NCBI GenBank assembly: GCA_902626435.1
Contig: CACOFO010000001.1
Location: 47,170-111,169 of the forward strand
From: an uncultured Prochlorococcus sp.
GTDB taxonomy: Bacteria; Cyanobacteriota; Cyanobacteriia; PCC-6307; Cyanobiaceae
Reading direction: 5' to 3'
DNA: 64,000 nt
This document shows, in pieces, positions 1 through 10,441 of the stretch. Both the position numbers and the translations under genes were made by a program. The notes under the pieces were generated by a model that saw only the letters and a program-made list of their open reading frames with translations, did not search any database and had not been told where the DNA came from. Numbering within the stretch: the stretch's first letter is position 1; the number at the start of each line of letters is the position of its first letter.

Positions 1-107
1 CTGAGGAAAACTCCAAATTATTAATTGAAGACGCCACAGATGCAGGCCTTGATATTAAATGTTTTTCTGATATTTCAATGTTGGATGTTTTCCAAAAAAA
101 CGATTAA
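1..107 (+). CDS. 3' end of an upstream CDS (partial), product not recognised
   Basis: Open frame from window start ending ...EENSKLLIEDATDAGLDIKCFSDISMLDVFQKND* just before glnB. Confidence 0.5.
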   Translation, partial: EENSKLLIEDATDAGLDIKCFSDISMLDVFQKND

Positions 108-470
<363 letters not shown>

Positions 471-471
471 T

Positions 472-1284
472 TCAAAGAGTTTCTTTTACTAAGTTTTGTA
501 TATATTCTCTATTAATACTAGGATTTGATTCACTTTTTAAACACATCCAAGCTAAATATTCATGATTTCCGGCAGGACCTACCAATGGAGATGCTATCAA
601 ATTCTTTACATTCCACTGAAAACTTTTTGCAGTTTCAATAACAGACTCTATTGCCTCAGTATGAAATTTAGGATTACGAACTACCCCTCCTTTACAAACT
701 TTATCTTTACCCACCTCGAATTGGGGTTTAATTAAAAATATCCCCTCTATGCAATCTCCTACTAATAAATTACTAATGGATTTAAAAACTAACTTTAATG
801 AGATAAAAGACAAATCAGCAACCACAAAATTTGGCAATTCATCACTTCTAGATAAAAGATCTTGAGGTTTTAAATTTCGAATGTTTGTTCGTTCAAAAAG
901 TAAGACTTTTGAGTTTTTTCTAATCTTCCATGCAGTCTGTCCATAACCAACATCTATCCCGAAAACTAACTTTGCTCCTTGTTGCAATAAGCAATCAGTA
1001 AATCCTCCCGTTGAGATTCCTGCATCAATACATATTTTATCTTTTACTTTAACTTCAAGTCTTTTAAATGCCTCCAATAATTTTTCCCCTCCCCTTGAAA
1101 CAAACATAGGTTCTGAATCAATAAAAAATTCAGATCCAATTAATACTTGATGTCCAGGTTTATCCAATACTTTTCCATTGACATCTTTAACCTTGCCGGC
1201 AAGAATTAAACCTTGGGCTTTTTGACGAGTTTCACACAAACCTTTTTTAAGAAGATAAAGGTCTAATCTACTTTTTTTAATCAT
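472..1284 (-). CDS. tlyA: TlyA family rRNA methyltransferase / hemolysin-like protein (S4 + FtsJ-like domains)
   Basis: S4-like N-terminus RLDLYLLKKGLCETRQKAQGLILAGKV; SAM fold DAGISTGGFTDCLLQQGA. Confidence 0.92.
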   Translation of the reverse strand: MIKKSRLDLYLLKKGLCETRQKAQGLILAGKVKDVNGKVLDKPGHQVLIGSEFFIDSEPMFVSRGGEKLLEAFKRLEVKVKDKICIDAGISTGGFTDCLLQQGAKLVFGIDVGYGQTAWKIRKNSKVLLFERTNIRNLKPQDLLSRSDELPNFVVADLSFISLKLVFKSISNLLVGDCIEGIFLIKPQFEVGKDKVCKGGVVRNPKFHTEAIESVIETAKSFQWNVKNLIASPLVGPAGNHEYLAWMCLKSESNPSINREYIQNLVKETL

Positions 1285-1568
1285 CTATTCATCAATAATG
1301 TAAAGACCGAATAATGAACTTATACAAAATGAAGATCCAAATTCTCTCATACCTTCTAATTTTAAATTAGAACTAAAAAATTACCCATTAGTAAAGAACG
1401 AAATGAACGCAAATATTTTTTATATTTAAACTGTCTTTAATTGACAGAAGAATGTTACATAAGAAAATAATAATCAGGCAAATATGTTCAATGGCAAGTA
1501 CATCTTTAAGGTATAGGGCAATAATTCAATTTTGGTTATAAAGTTTAAATTGATGATTAATAAAATTC

Positions 1569-2864
1569 GTGATCGAGCGTTACACATTACCCGAAATGGG
1601 AAAAATCTGGACTGAAAGCTCAAAATTCCAGAGTTGGCTTAAGGTTGAAATAGCTGCATGTGAAGCAAATTTTTCTCTTGGGAAAATTCCTGAGAATGCC
1701 ATGAAAGAGATACGTTCAAATGCAAAGTTTGATGAATCTAGAATCACAGAAATTGAGAAAGAAGTTAAACATGACGTTATTGCATTTCTTACAAGCGTTA
1801 ATGAATTTGTGGGAGATTCTGGAAGATATATCCATGTAGGTATGACCAGTAGCGATGTACTTGATACTGGCTTATCTCTTCAGTTAAAAGATTCTTGCAA
1901 ATTGTTATTAGAAGAAATTGAGAACCTAGAAAATGAAGTCAGATTATTAGCTAGTAAGCATAAAAATACATTAATGATTGGCAGATCTCATGCAATTCAT
2001 GGGGAGCCAATTTCCTTCGGTTTTAAACTTGCTGGATGGTTAGCAGAAATAATAAGGAACAAAAAAAGATTGTTAACACTGAAAGAATCTATAGCAATTG
2101 GACAAATAAGCGGAGCTATGGGAACTTACGCTAATACAAACCCTGAGGTGGAACAGATAACTTGTGATTTACTTGGCTTAAAACCAGACACAGCAAGTAC
2201 CCAAGTTATATCGAGAGACAGACATGCAGAATATGTGCAAACTATTGCACTAGTTGGTGCTTCTCTAGATAGATTCGCAACTGAAATAAGAAATTTACAA
2301 AGAACTGATGTTTTAGAAGTTGAGGAGGGCTTTACAAAAGGGCAAAAAGGAAGTTCTGCCATGCCTCATAAAAGAAATCCTATTAGAAGTGAAAGAGTAA
2401 GCGGTTTAGCAAGAATTTTGAGGAGTTACGTCATAACAGCTCTGGAAAATGTTCCGCTTTGGCACGAAAGAGATATTAGCCATAGTTCAAATGAACGTAT
2501 TATGTTGCCTGACGTATCAATCTGTTTGCATTTTATGCTCAGGGAGATGAAAGATATAGTAAGTCATTTGGAAGTTTATCCAAAAAATATGCTCAAAAAT
2601 TTAAATATATATGGTGGTGTAATCTTTAGTCAGAAAGTTTTACTTTTACTTGTAGAAAAAGGCTTGTCTAGAGAAAAAGCTTATAGCTTAGTACAAAAAA
2701 ATGCGCATCTGGCCTGGAATACTCAGAATGGGGATTTCAAACAAAATATAGAGAGAGATAATGAAATAATGGATTTTATTGATCAAAGTGACTTAGAAGA
2801 ATGTTTTAATCCTTCAATTCATCTCAATAATTTAAGTGTAATATGGGAGAAGTTAGGTATCTAG
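1569..2864 (+). CDS. purB: Adenylosuccinate lyase (GTG start)
   Basis: 431 aa; MIERYTLPEMGKIWT, signature GSSAMPHKRNPIRSE. Confidence 0.97.
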   Translation: MIERYTLPEMGKIWTESSKFQSWLKVEIAACEANFSLGKIPENAMKEIRSNAKFDESRITEIEKEVKHDVIAFLTSVNEFVGDSGRYIHVGMTSSDVLDTGLSLQLKDSCKLLLEEIENLENEVRLLASKHKNTLMIGRSHAIHGEPISFGFKLAGWLAEIIRNKKRLLTLKESIAIGQISGAMGTYANTNPEVEQITCDLLGLKPDTASTQVISRDRHAEYVQTIALVGASLDRFATEIRNLQRTDVLEVEEGFTKGQKGSSAMPHKRNPIRSERVSGLARILRSYVITALENVPLWHERDISHSSNERIMLPDVSICLHFMLREMKDIVSHLEVYPKNMLKNLNIYGGVIFSQKVLLLLVEKGLSREKAYSLVQKNAHLAWNTQNGDFKQNIERDNEIMDFIDQSDLEECFNPSIHLNNLSVIWEKLGI

Positions 2865-2912
2865 GATTACTGAAAACCTTATCCAAATGAAACCAGTGTT
2901 TTCAGAGGAATA

Positions 2913-4298
2913 ATGACAAAAAAATTTAGGATTGAAAAAGATAGTATGGGAACAATAGAGGTTCCATTAGAGGCTTTGTGGGGTGCTCAAACACAAAGAT
3001 CGATAATAAATTTTTCTGTTGGAGAAGAATTAATTCCAATTGAGTTAATTTATTCACTCACTCTCATAAAAAAGGCTGCTGCAATTGCAAATTTCAATCT
3101 AGGGTTAATAGATAAAAGGAAAAAAGATTTAATTGTAGAGGCATGTACAGAAATACTTGATGGGCTTCATGATTCACAGTTTCCCTTAAAGGTTTGGCAA
3201 ACAGGTAGTGGCACGCAAACAAATATGAATGTAAATGAGGTAATTTCAAATATTGCAGCATTAAAAACAAATTCAGAGCTTGGTAGTCATCAACCAATTC
3301 ATCCGAATGATGATGTAAATAAATCTCAGTCAACTAATGATACTTTTCCTGCTGCTATTCAAATATCTGTTGTTAATGAAATAATCAAAAATTTAGTTCC
3401 AACTATCAGAGAATTTACAAAGATCCTTGATAAAAAAAGTGAAAAATGGAAAGACCTTATAAAGATAGGAAGAACCCATTTTCAAGATGCAGTGCCCCTT
3501 ACTTTTGGGCAAGAAATATCAGGATGGTCAGAGCAACTTAAAGATGCTGAGAATGCAATTATTATGAGTCTGAATGAATTGTATTTCTTACCTCTGGGAG
3601 GAACTGCAGTTGGTACAGGTATTAATTGTCCAAAAGGATTTTGTGAAGATTCAATAAAATCAATTTCCGATGATACTAATCTAATGTTCTATAAATCAAA
3701 AAATAATTTTTCTATAATGGCTTCGCACGATCGTCTAGCCCAAGTAATGAGTCAGATAAAAATATTAGCTGGTGCATTATTTAAAATTTCAAATGATATA
3801 AAAATTCTATCTTCTGGTCCAAGATCAGGAATATATGAATTAATTATCCCTCAAAATGAACCCGGAAGTTCTATCATGCCGGGCAAAGTAAATCCGACTC
3901 AATGCGAAGCCTTATCAATGGTTTGCACTCAGATAATGGGTCTTGAATATGCAGTTTCAATGGCAAATTCTAACGGCACTTTACAGATGAATGAATACAA
4001 GCCTCTTATTGGATTTAATATTCTTACAAGTTTAAAATTAATTAAAAATGCAATAGAAAACTTCAGAACAAAATTAGTTGATGGGATGGAACCTAATCAA
4101 AAGAATATGAAGTTAAATTTAGAAAATTCACTAATGTTGGTTACAGCCATAGTGCCAAAAGTTGGCTATGAAAAAGCAGCTGAAATTGCAAACCTTGCCT
4201 TCAAAGAATCATTAAATTTAAAAGAGGCAACACTTAAATTAGGTTATTTAAAAGAAGATGAATTGGATAAAGCAATGAATATTAATTCAATGATTTGA
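2913..4298 (+). CDS. fumC: Fumarate hydratase class II
   Basis: 461 aa; signature GSSIMPGKVNPTQCE, GSGTQTNMNVNEVI. Confidence 0.97.
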   Translation: MTKKFRIEKDSMGTIEVPLEALWGAQTQRSIINFSVGEELIPIELIYSLTLIKKAAAIANFNLGLIDKRKKDLIVEACTEILDGLHDSQFPLKVWQTGSGTQTNMNVNEVISNIAALKTNSELGSHQPIHPNDDVNKSQSTNDTFPAAIQISVVNEIIKNLVPTIREFTKILDKKSEKWKDLIKIGRTHFQDAVPLTFGQEISGWSEQLKDAENAIIMSLNELYFLPLGGTAVGTGINCPKGFCEDSIKSISDDTNLMFYKSKNNFSIMASHDRLAQVMSQIKILAGALFKISNDIKILSSGPRSGIYELIIPQNEPGSSIMPGKVNPTQCEALSMVCTQIMGLEYAVSMANSNGTLQMNEYKPLIGFNILTSLKLIKNAIENFRTKLVDGMEPNQKNMKLNLENSLMLVTAIVPKVGYEKAAEIANLAFKESLNLKEATLKLGYLKEDELDKAMNINSMI

Positions 4299-4307
4299 TT
4301 CAAAAAT

Positions 4308-7034
4308 TTAAGAATTATTGTCAATTCTTTTTGTTGCAGGATTAATATCTTCAGATACTTTTATAAGATCATTAGATTCAGAAACAGGAAAACGATTAAT
4401 AGCTTTTAATGCTAGCTTTGCTTTACTTTTTAATTTATTACTAACACCAATACAATATTGTACTTGAGAAAGGACATCAATTGATCTTCTAATAATCTTA
4501 ACTACATCGCCTTCATCTAATGAAGTATTAAAAACCAAATCTTTCCATTTTTTTCCTTTTGCCCATTCAGAAATAATCCCAGTCAATTCTATTTCTAAAT
4601 AGATAGGAATTTCAATATGAAACTTATTTTGTTGACAAGCGACTAATTTTCTTAAACCATCTAATTCATTAAAAACATCTATTACCTTTAAAGAAGGCTT
4701 GAAATTACACCAAAGATTAGGCCTCCTTACATCTACACATATAGCTTGAATAATTGCAGCTAACTCAGGAGGATCTAAATCATCCAAATAACCACTAACT
4801 AAAACAAGACCAATCCATAATTCATTTTCACTTCTTATTGCACCAACTGTTTGTCCAACTTCTGTCAATTTCAAATCATTTAAACAACCAAAATGATTCA
4901 AAATTTTAATCAAGTCGGTAAAAGTTCTCCAGTTATGATTTTCTTTATCATCAAGAAGCTTTTTTCTCATATTTATTTCTTGTTCAACATCAACAATTCT
5001 TTTTCTATATTTCTTTAATTTTCTGGAGTCTCCAAATCTATGTGCGGAATGATTAGTGACGGTTTCTTCTAAATTATTAATTTGTTGCTGTTGTGCCAAA
5101 ACTTCCGTTGTCAGATCATATTGTGGAGTTTGTAAATCATTTTTTTTAGAAACTTCCATAATTCGATCCGCAAAACACTGCGTCATATCATCTCCCCTAA
5201 ATACCTCTCCTGAGAAATACATCTTTGGTGCTTCAAGTCCAAAGACATCAATTGTATCCAAATCATTAAAAATACTTACTATGTATGAGGGTTTTATAAG
5301 AATAAATAAATTATCAATTGTCAAACACAATAAACTCTTAATTTTTTGGGATTCATATATTTTCTTACAAATTAATCCTGGAACAATTTTTCTTTTAATT
5401 TGAGGAGCTTTGATTGAAATTAAGCTTCCATCTTTAATATATGGGAGTGCATTAGTGATCTCTTCTGATAATTTTTCTGCTGCTTGTTTTTCTAAAATTT
5501 TCAAGAGTCTTCTCTCTTCTTTAAGACGATTTTTTAACTTTTCGTAGTCATCAAAATCTTTCCATGAAACGTTAGATGTAATTTTTTTTAATTCAATTAA
5601 ATCCTTATCTAAATTTTCAAGAATTACATTCTCACCTGAGGATTGACCTAAATATAAAAAACTACCAAAACTTCTTTTAATTAATTCTTTAGACTTCTCT
5701 AAAGTATAACTTTGTAAAAGATTAAGTACCATTCCATAGCTAGGCGTGAATTGACTCTCTAAAGAATTTGGTTTGCTAATAGCTAGTACACTTGCTTCTT
5801 TAGCACCTTCGAATCTTGTTTGTAATGTAACAACATATCCTTGGGTATCTTTTCCTCTTCTTCCAGCTCTTCCTGACATTTGCAAAAATTCACTGCTAAA
5901 TAATAATCTATGTCCATCTTCTGTTCTTTTTGATAAAGAAGAAATAATAGTTGTTCTTGCGGGCATATTAATTCCTGCAGCGAGCGTTTCAGTTGCAAAA
6001 ACAACTTTTATCAAACCTTGCTGAAATAATTCCTCAACCAATTCTTTCCATGCAGGCAATAATCCAGCATGATGAGATGCAATACCGCGTTTTAATGCCT
6101 CATATTGAGATTTATCTTTAATTGCCTCTTGATTATTTTTAAGATAAACTTCTAATTTTTGGGATATTATATATGATTCTGAATAACTTACTAAAGTTAA
6201 ATCTTTTATAGTCTCAATAGCCTTGTCACATCCTCTTCTACTAAAAATAAAATAAATAGCTGGCAACATATTTCTTTCAGCTAATTTCGAGATCACAAAG
6301 CCAATTGAGGGAGACTTTGGTTGCATTATCCTACCCACTTTCCCTCTCATTTTCTGGCCTTTAGGAGCTCTCCAAACCTTACAGTTTGGATGAATTCCAT
6401 TACCCTTATTATTTAAAAGTGGATGGAGGCCTTTGATACTACAAAAAATAAAATTAAGTGGGACTGGTCTCTTATCACTATTAATTAGAACAGTGGGTCC
6501 ATGAACTTTTTCTATCCAATTTTGTAGTTGATCTGCATTAGCTATTGTTGCTGATAAAGCTATTATTTGAATTCTAGTAGGGCAATGGATTATAGTCTCT
6601 TCCCAAACTGTGCCTCTTTGAGGGTCATTCATGTAATGACATTCATCAAGAATTACAGATTCTAAATTTTCTAAGGGATCATCAAGTTCATCAAATTCGC
6701 CATAAAGCATGTTCCTAAAAATCTCAGTCGTCATGACTAAGATTGGCGCTTCTCTATTTATGCTTATATCTCCAGTTAAAAGACCAACTTTATTCTGACC
6801 ATATTGATTAGCAAAATCTCTAAACTTTTGGTTTGATAGAGCCTTTAAAGGTGTTGTATAAAAAACTCTGCTGTCATGAGATAAACCTCTATAAATAGCA
6901 AATTCACCTATCAATGTTTTACCTGAACCCGTCGGTGCCGTTAAAACAACAGAATTTCCGCTATTAATAGCTTGTATTGCCTCTAATTGGAAATCATCTA
7001 GCGGAAAAGGGAAATATTCCTCTAAATTAAGCAA
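4308..7034 (-). CDS. Ski2/Mtr4-like DExH-box RNA helicase
   Basis: 908 aa; TAPTGSGKT, LDECHYM, SATIAN, QMSGRAGRRG, long C-terminal region. Confidence 0.92.
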   Translation of the reverse strand: MLNLEEYFPFPLDDFQLEAIQAINSGNSVVLTAPTGSGKTLIGEFAIYRGLSHDSRVFYTTPLKALSNQKFRDFANQYGQNKVGLLTGDISINREAPILVMTTEIFRNMLYGEFDELDDPLENLESVILDECHYMNDPQRGTVWEETIIHCPTRIQIIALSATIANADQLQNWIEKVHGPTVLINSDKRPVPLNFIFCSIKGLHPLLNNKGNGIHPNCKVWRAPKGQKMRGKVGRIMQPKSPSIGFVISKLAERNMLPAIYFIFSRRGCDKAIETIKDLTLVSYSESYIISQKLEVYLKNNQEAIKDKSQYEALKRGIASHHAGLLPAWKELVEELFQQGLIKVVFATETLAAGINMPARTTIISSLSKRTEDGHRLLFSSEFLQMSGRAGRRGKDTQGYVVTLQTRFEGAKEASVLAISKPNSLESQFTPSYGMVLNLLQSYTLEKSKELIKRSFGSFLYLGQSSGENVILENLDKDLIELKKITSNVSWKDFDDYEKLKNRLKEERRLLKILEKQAAEKLSEEITNALPYIKDGSLISIKAPQIKRKIVPGLICKKIYESQKIKSLLCLTIDNLFILIKPSYIVSIFNDLDTIDVFGLEAPKMYFSGEVFRGDDMTQCFADRIMEVSKKNDLQTPQYDLTTEVLAQQQQINNLEETVTNHSAHRFGDSRKLKKYRKRIVDVEQEINMRKKLLDDKENHNWRTFTDLIKILNHFGCLNDLKLTEVGQTVGAIRSENELWIGLVLVSGYLDDLDPPELAAIIQAICVDVRRPNLWCNFKPSLKVIDVFNELDGLRKLVACQQNKFHIEIPIYLEIELTGIISEWAKGKKWKDLVFNTSLDEGDVVKIIRRSIDVLSQVQYCIGVSNKLKSKAKLALKAINRFPVSESNDLIKVSEDINPATKRIDNNS

Positions 7035-7173
7035 TAATTGTGATTGAAGAGAGGATGAGTTAACTTCTTAATATATGATCTATATAGATATTAATAAACA
7101 AAAAATACCTTGCAAACTTTAATAGTAAATCTAAATCTTTTTAATTAAATCCAATATATTTTATTTTGTCAAA

Positions 7174-8313
7174 ATGAAAAAAATAAAAATTCCAAAAAAT
7201 AGAGTCCGTAAATTAATAACATTTTCTTTAGGTAAAAAACCATTCGAACTTCTAACTTTAAATTCACAAAATAAAAAACTTATAGACTTATGCAGTAATG
7301 ATTATTTTGGATTAAGTAGAGACAAGGATTTAATAAAAGCTGCTTACGAAACAAGCCTTTTAGAAGGTATTGGTTCAGGAAGCTCTAGGTTTATTACAGG
7401 TTCAAGACCAATACATAGATTATTAGAAACAGAACTTGCCAAGTGGCTTGATCAAGGGAAAGTATTGCTTTTCCCAAGCGGATTTCAAGCAAATATAGCC
7501 GCTATCCAAGCTTTAGCAAATAGAAATAGTATCGTAATAGCAGATAAATTGATCCATAACTCTTTATTGGTGGGAGTCAAAGCTGCTCAAGCAAAACTGG
7601 TGCGATTTTCACACAATAATTTAAAAGATTTAGAAGATAAAATTATTAAATCTAACCCCACAAAAAATTCCATTTTAGTTGTTGTTGAATCTCTTTATAG
7701 CATGGAAGGATCAATTGCTCCGCTAAGAGAAATAACACAAATTTGCAAAAAAAATAGTGTTCAATTATTAGTTGACGAAGCTCATGCAATTGGGATCTTG
7801 GGCCCTGAAGGCAGGGGTTTAAGTTTTAATTGCCGTTCGGATATAACTATGATTACTGGAACTTTTGGAAAAGCATTTGGAAGTGGTGGAGCTTTCATAG
7901 CTTCGAATTCAGAAATTGGTGAATATCTTATACAAACAAGTGGTGCATTTAGATACACAACCGCGCTTGCTCCATCTTTAGCTGCTGGAGCATTAGAAGG
8001 TTTAAAAAAAATTTTAGAAAATAAAGAATGGGGTTATGATTTGTTATCCTCTGCGAAGGTATGGAAAGATGAAATTATTAGAAACTTTAGTTTTCCGGTT
8101 CAAGGAGATTCTCACATTTTATCTATTATTGTTGGCCAAGAAGAGAAGGCCACTTATCTACAAAAATATCTCGAAAAAAATGGTTTTTTAGCAATTGCAA
8201 TAAGACCTCCAACTGTACCTGTAGGGCAATCAAGAATTAGAATAACAATAAGAAGAAACTTAGATTTTAATCTGCTAAAGAATTTCATTGCAGTTTTAAA
8301 AGAGTTTAAATGA
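7174..8313 (+). CDS. bioF: 8-amino-7-oxononanoate synthase
   Basis: PLP alpha-oxoamine synthase motifs: NDYFGLSRD, DEAHAIGILGPEGRGL, GTFGKAFGSGGAF; in biotin cluster. Confidence 0.95.
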   Translation: MKKIKIPKNRVRKLITFSLGKKPFELLTLNSQNKKLIDLCSNDYFGLSRDKDLIKAAYETSLLEGIGSGSSRFITGSRPIHRLLETELAKWLDQGKVLLFPSGFQANIAAIQALANRNSIVIADKLIHNSLLVGVKAAQAKLVRFSHNNLKDLEDKIIKSNPTKNSILVVVESLYSMEGSIAPLREITQICKKNSVQLLVDEAHAIGILGPEGRGLSFNCRSDITMITGTFGKAFGSGGAFIASNSEIGEYLIQTSGAFRYTTALAPSLAAGALEGLKKILENKEWGYDLLSSAKVWKDEIIRNFSFPVQGDSHILSIIVGQEEKATYLQKYLEKNGFLAIAIRPPTVPVGQSRIRITIRRNLDFNLLKNFIAVLKEFK

Positions 8314-9023
8314 AACAAATTATTACTCAACATGGGTGGGGACTAAATAAACATTTCTGGGATTATTATAAAGTTGATTTTTTAAAAAATAATTGGCATT
8401 GGCAAGATAATGAAAGAGGCTATTTTTCGACAGATAATTATCAAGCAAAATGGATTACAAGCGACTCAAAAAAAGAAATCAGAATGACTTTATGCCATTC
8501 ATATGGTTTTCATTTAATGCGAAAAACCATTTTAGAAGAAGCTACTCATATTGTTCTAATAAATTCTTTTAATAATTTTCTGCCAGTAAGTAGTAAGAGA
8601 AATTTTATTTTGAGGTCTCTAAAAAGAATGGAAACAAAAATCAAAGAAGATGCATCAAAAGATATGTTGAAAGAATTTATACAAAGATCATTTATGCCAA
8701 ATGATGTAAATTATAGTTTTAAAAATATCTTTTATAAAAATTTAGAAAGTTTAAATAAACCTCTTCTTTTAAATGATTTAAAACAACTTTACATCAATAG
8801 AGATTTTCCAGTTTTTTTAAAAAAAGATTGCAAAATTATTTTTATAAAATCAGAAAATGACATGATTCTTGACAACGACTCAAATAATAACTTTTTAGAT
8901 TTCTTGAATAGAACAATTGATAGAAAGCCTATTTTAATCAAATTAGCTAAACAAGGTCATTGCTTAACTAATTTAAATTTATATGAGATTTTACTTAAAA
9001 CATTTCATAACTCCAATGGATAA
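8310..9023 (+). CDS. bioK: Probable pimeloyl-ACP methyl ester esterase (alpha/beta hydrolase), BioK/BioG type
   Basis: Position between bioF and bioC; nucleophile elbow LCHSYGFHL; late Asp (SENDMI) and His (QGHCLTNL). Confidence 0.75.
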   Translation: MKQIITQHGWGLNKHFWDYYKVDFLKNNWHWQDNERGYFSTDNYQAKWITSDSKKEIRMTLCHSYGFHLMRKTILEEATHIVLINSFNNFLPVSSKRNFILRSLKRMETKIKEDASKDMLKEFIQRSFMPNDVNYSFKNIFYKNLESLNKPLLLNDLKQLYINRDFPVFLKKDCKIIFIKSENDMILDNDSNNNFLDFLNRTIDRKPILIKLAKQGHCLTNLNLYEILLKTFHNSNG

Positions 9024-9777
9024 TACAAAGTGGAATGAAAAAATAAAAAATAATTTTAATGATGCTGCATCTCGGTATTTAGAATATTCAAATATTCAAA
9101 AGTTTTTTGCAGAAAAGATTGTTCACTTTATCAAAGAATTAAATCCTCTGAAAAAAGGTGAATGGATAGATTTAGGATCAGGACCAGGACTATTAGCTGA
9201 TGAAATAGAAAAAAATTTTTCTTCCCAAAAAGTATCCAGAATTGATTTCAGCAAAAAAATGCTTCTCGAGAATAAATTATCTAGTAAAAAAATTTTATGG
9301 GATTTAAATAATGATTTACCTCCTGAAATCAATAACTCTTCTCTGCTAACATCTAACTTTTGCATACATTGGTTAAACAACCCAGAAAAGATTATAAAGA
9401 ATTGGTTTAGTAAATTAATGCCTGGAGGTTATTTAATCATTTCATATCCAACAAAATATTGTTTCCCTGAGTGGAAAGATACTTGTAGAAAAATTGATAT
9501 TGAATACAGTGGTCTTAATTTCCTTTGCTCTAAAGAATTATTAAAAGATTTCAAATCAAACGAAATATATTATTCAGAAAAGTTTATTTATCTAGAAAAT
9601 TTTGAAGATGTATATAAACTTTTTAGAAGCATAAAAAATGTTGGAGCACAATCAACGAACTGTAAACGTAAAACAGTGAAAGAGTTAAAAAAAATTCAAA
9701 AGTTTTGGCCAAAGAATTACAATAATACAGTTAACCTTTCTTGGGAAATTGATATTCAAATCATAAAAAAATTATGA
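9016..9777 (+). CDS. bioC: Malonyl-ACP O-methyltransferase (ORF track starts at 8983; ATG at 9016 more likely)
   Basis: SAM motif IDLGSGPGLLADEI; biotin cluster; ATGGATAA overlap with upstream stop. Confidence 0.88.
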   Translation: MDNTKWNEKIKNNFNDAASRYLEYSNIQKFFAEKIVHFIKELNPLKKGEWIDLGSGPGLLADEIEKNFSSQKVSRIDFSKKMLLENKLSSKKILWDLNNDLPPEINNSSLLTSNFCIHWLNNPEKIIKNWFSKLMPGGYLIISYPTKYCFPEWKDTCRKIDIEYSGLNFLCSKELLKDFKSNEIYYSEKFIYLENFEDVYKLFRSIKNVGAQSTNCKRKTVKELKKIQKFWPKNYNNTVNLSWEIDIQIIKKL

Positions 9778-10436
9778 ATAGTAAAGAAAGTATTTACAAA
9801 TTTATAATTTGTGGAACAGACACAGATATTGGTAAAACTTTAATAAGCTCTTTTTTTGTAAGAGGATTAAATTCTTATTATTGGAAGCCTATTCAAAGTG
9901 GTATTGAAACGCAAACTGATAGCAAGACTGTTGAAAAACTTGCACGAGTAAGTAGAGATAAAATAATTAAAGAAGCGTATGTTTTTACAAAACCTCTATC
10001 TCCTCATTGGGCTGCTGAAATAGATAAAAAAATTATTAATTTTGACATTTTGAGATTACCGAAAGTAAAAGGTTCACTTGTTGTAGAAACAGCAGGGGGC
10101 TTAATGGTTCCAATAACACGCAATTTTTTGCAAATAGATCAAATAAAACAATGGAATCTTCCAGTTATACTAGTATGTAAGAGCTCACTGGGTACTCTTA
10201 ACCATACTCTACTTAGTATCGAGGCTTTAAAACGAAGAAATATTGAGATTTTAGGTTTGGTTGTTAATGGTGAAAAACACTTAGACAATCCAAAAACGCT
10301 AGTTGAATTTAGTGGAATTCCTTTAATTGCTGAATTTCCTTACATAAGAAAAATTGACTCAAATAATTTCGATATACTTTGGAAAGAACTTGAAATTCAA
10401 GATAAGTTGCTCTCACTTTTTAAACTCAAAAAATAA
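9774..10436 (+). CDS. bioD: Dethiobiotin synthetase
   Basis: FIICGTDTDIGKTLISSFFV, KPIQSG, ETAGGLMVP. Confidence 0.95.
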   Translation: MNSKESIYKFIICGTDTDIGKTLISSFFVRGLNSYYWKPIQSGIETQTDSKTVEKLARVSRDKIIKEAYVFTKPLSPHWAAEIDKKIINFDILRLPKVKGSLVVETAGGLMVPITRNFLQIDQIKQWNLPVILVCKSSLGTLNHTLLSIEALKRRNIEILGLVVNGEKHLDNPKTLVEFSGIPLIAEFPYIRKIDSNNFDILWKELEIQDKLLSLFKLKK

Positions 10437-10441
10437 GCCAA

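Noticed and set aside
5056-5403. 115-aa plus-strand ORF antisense to the Ski2-like helicase
   Set aside because: No motif and contained in the helicase coding region.
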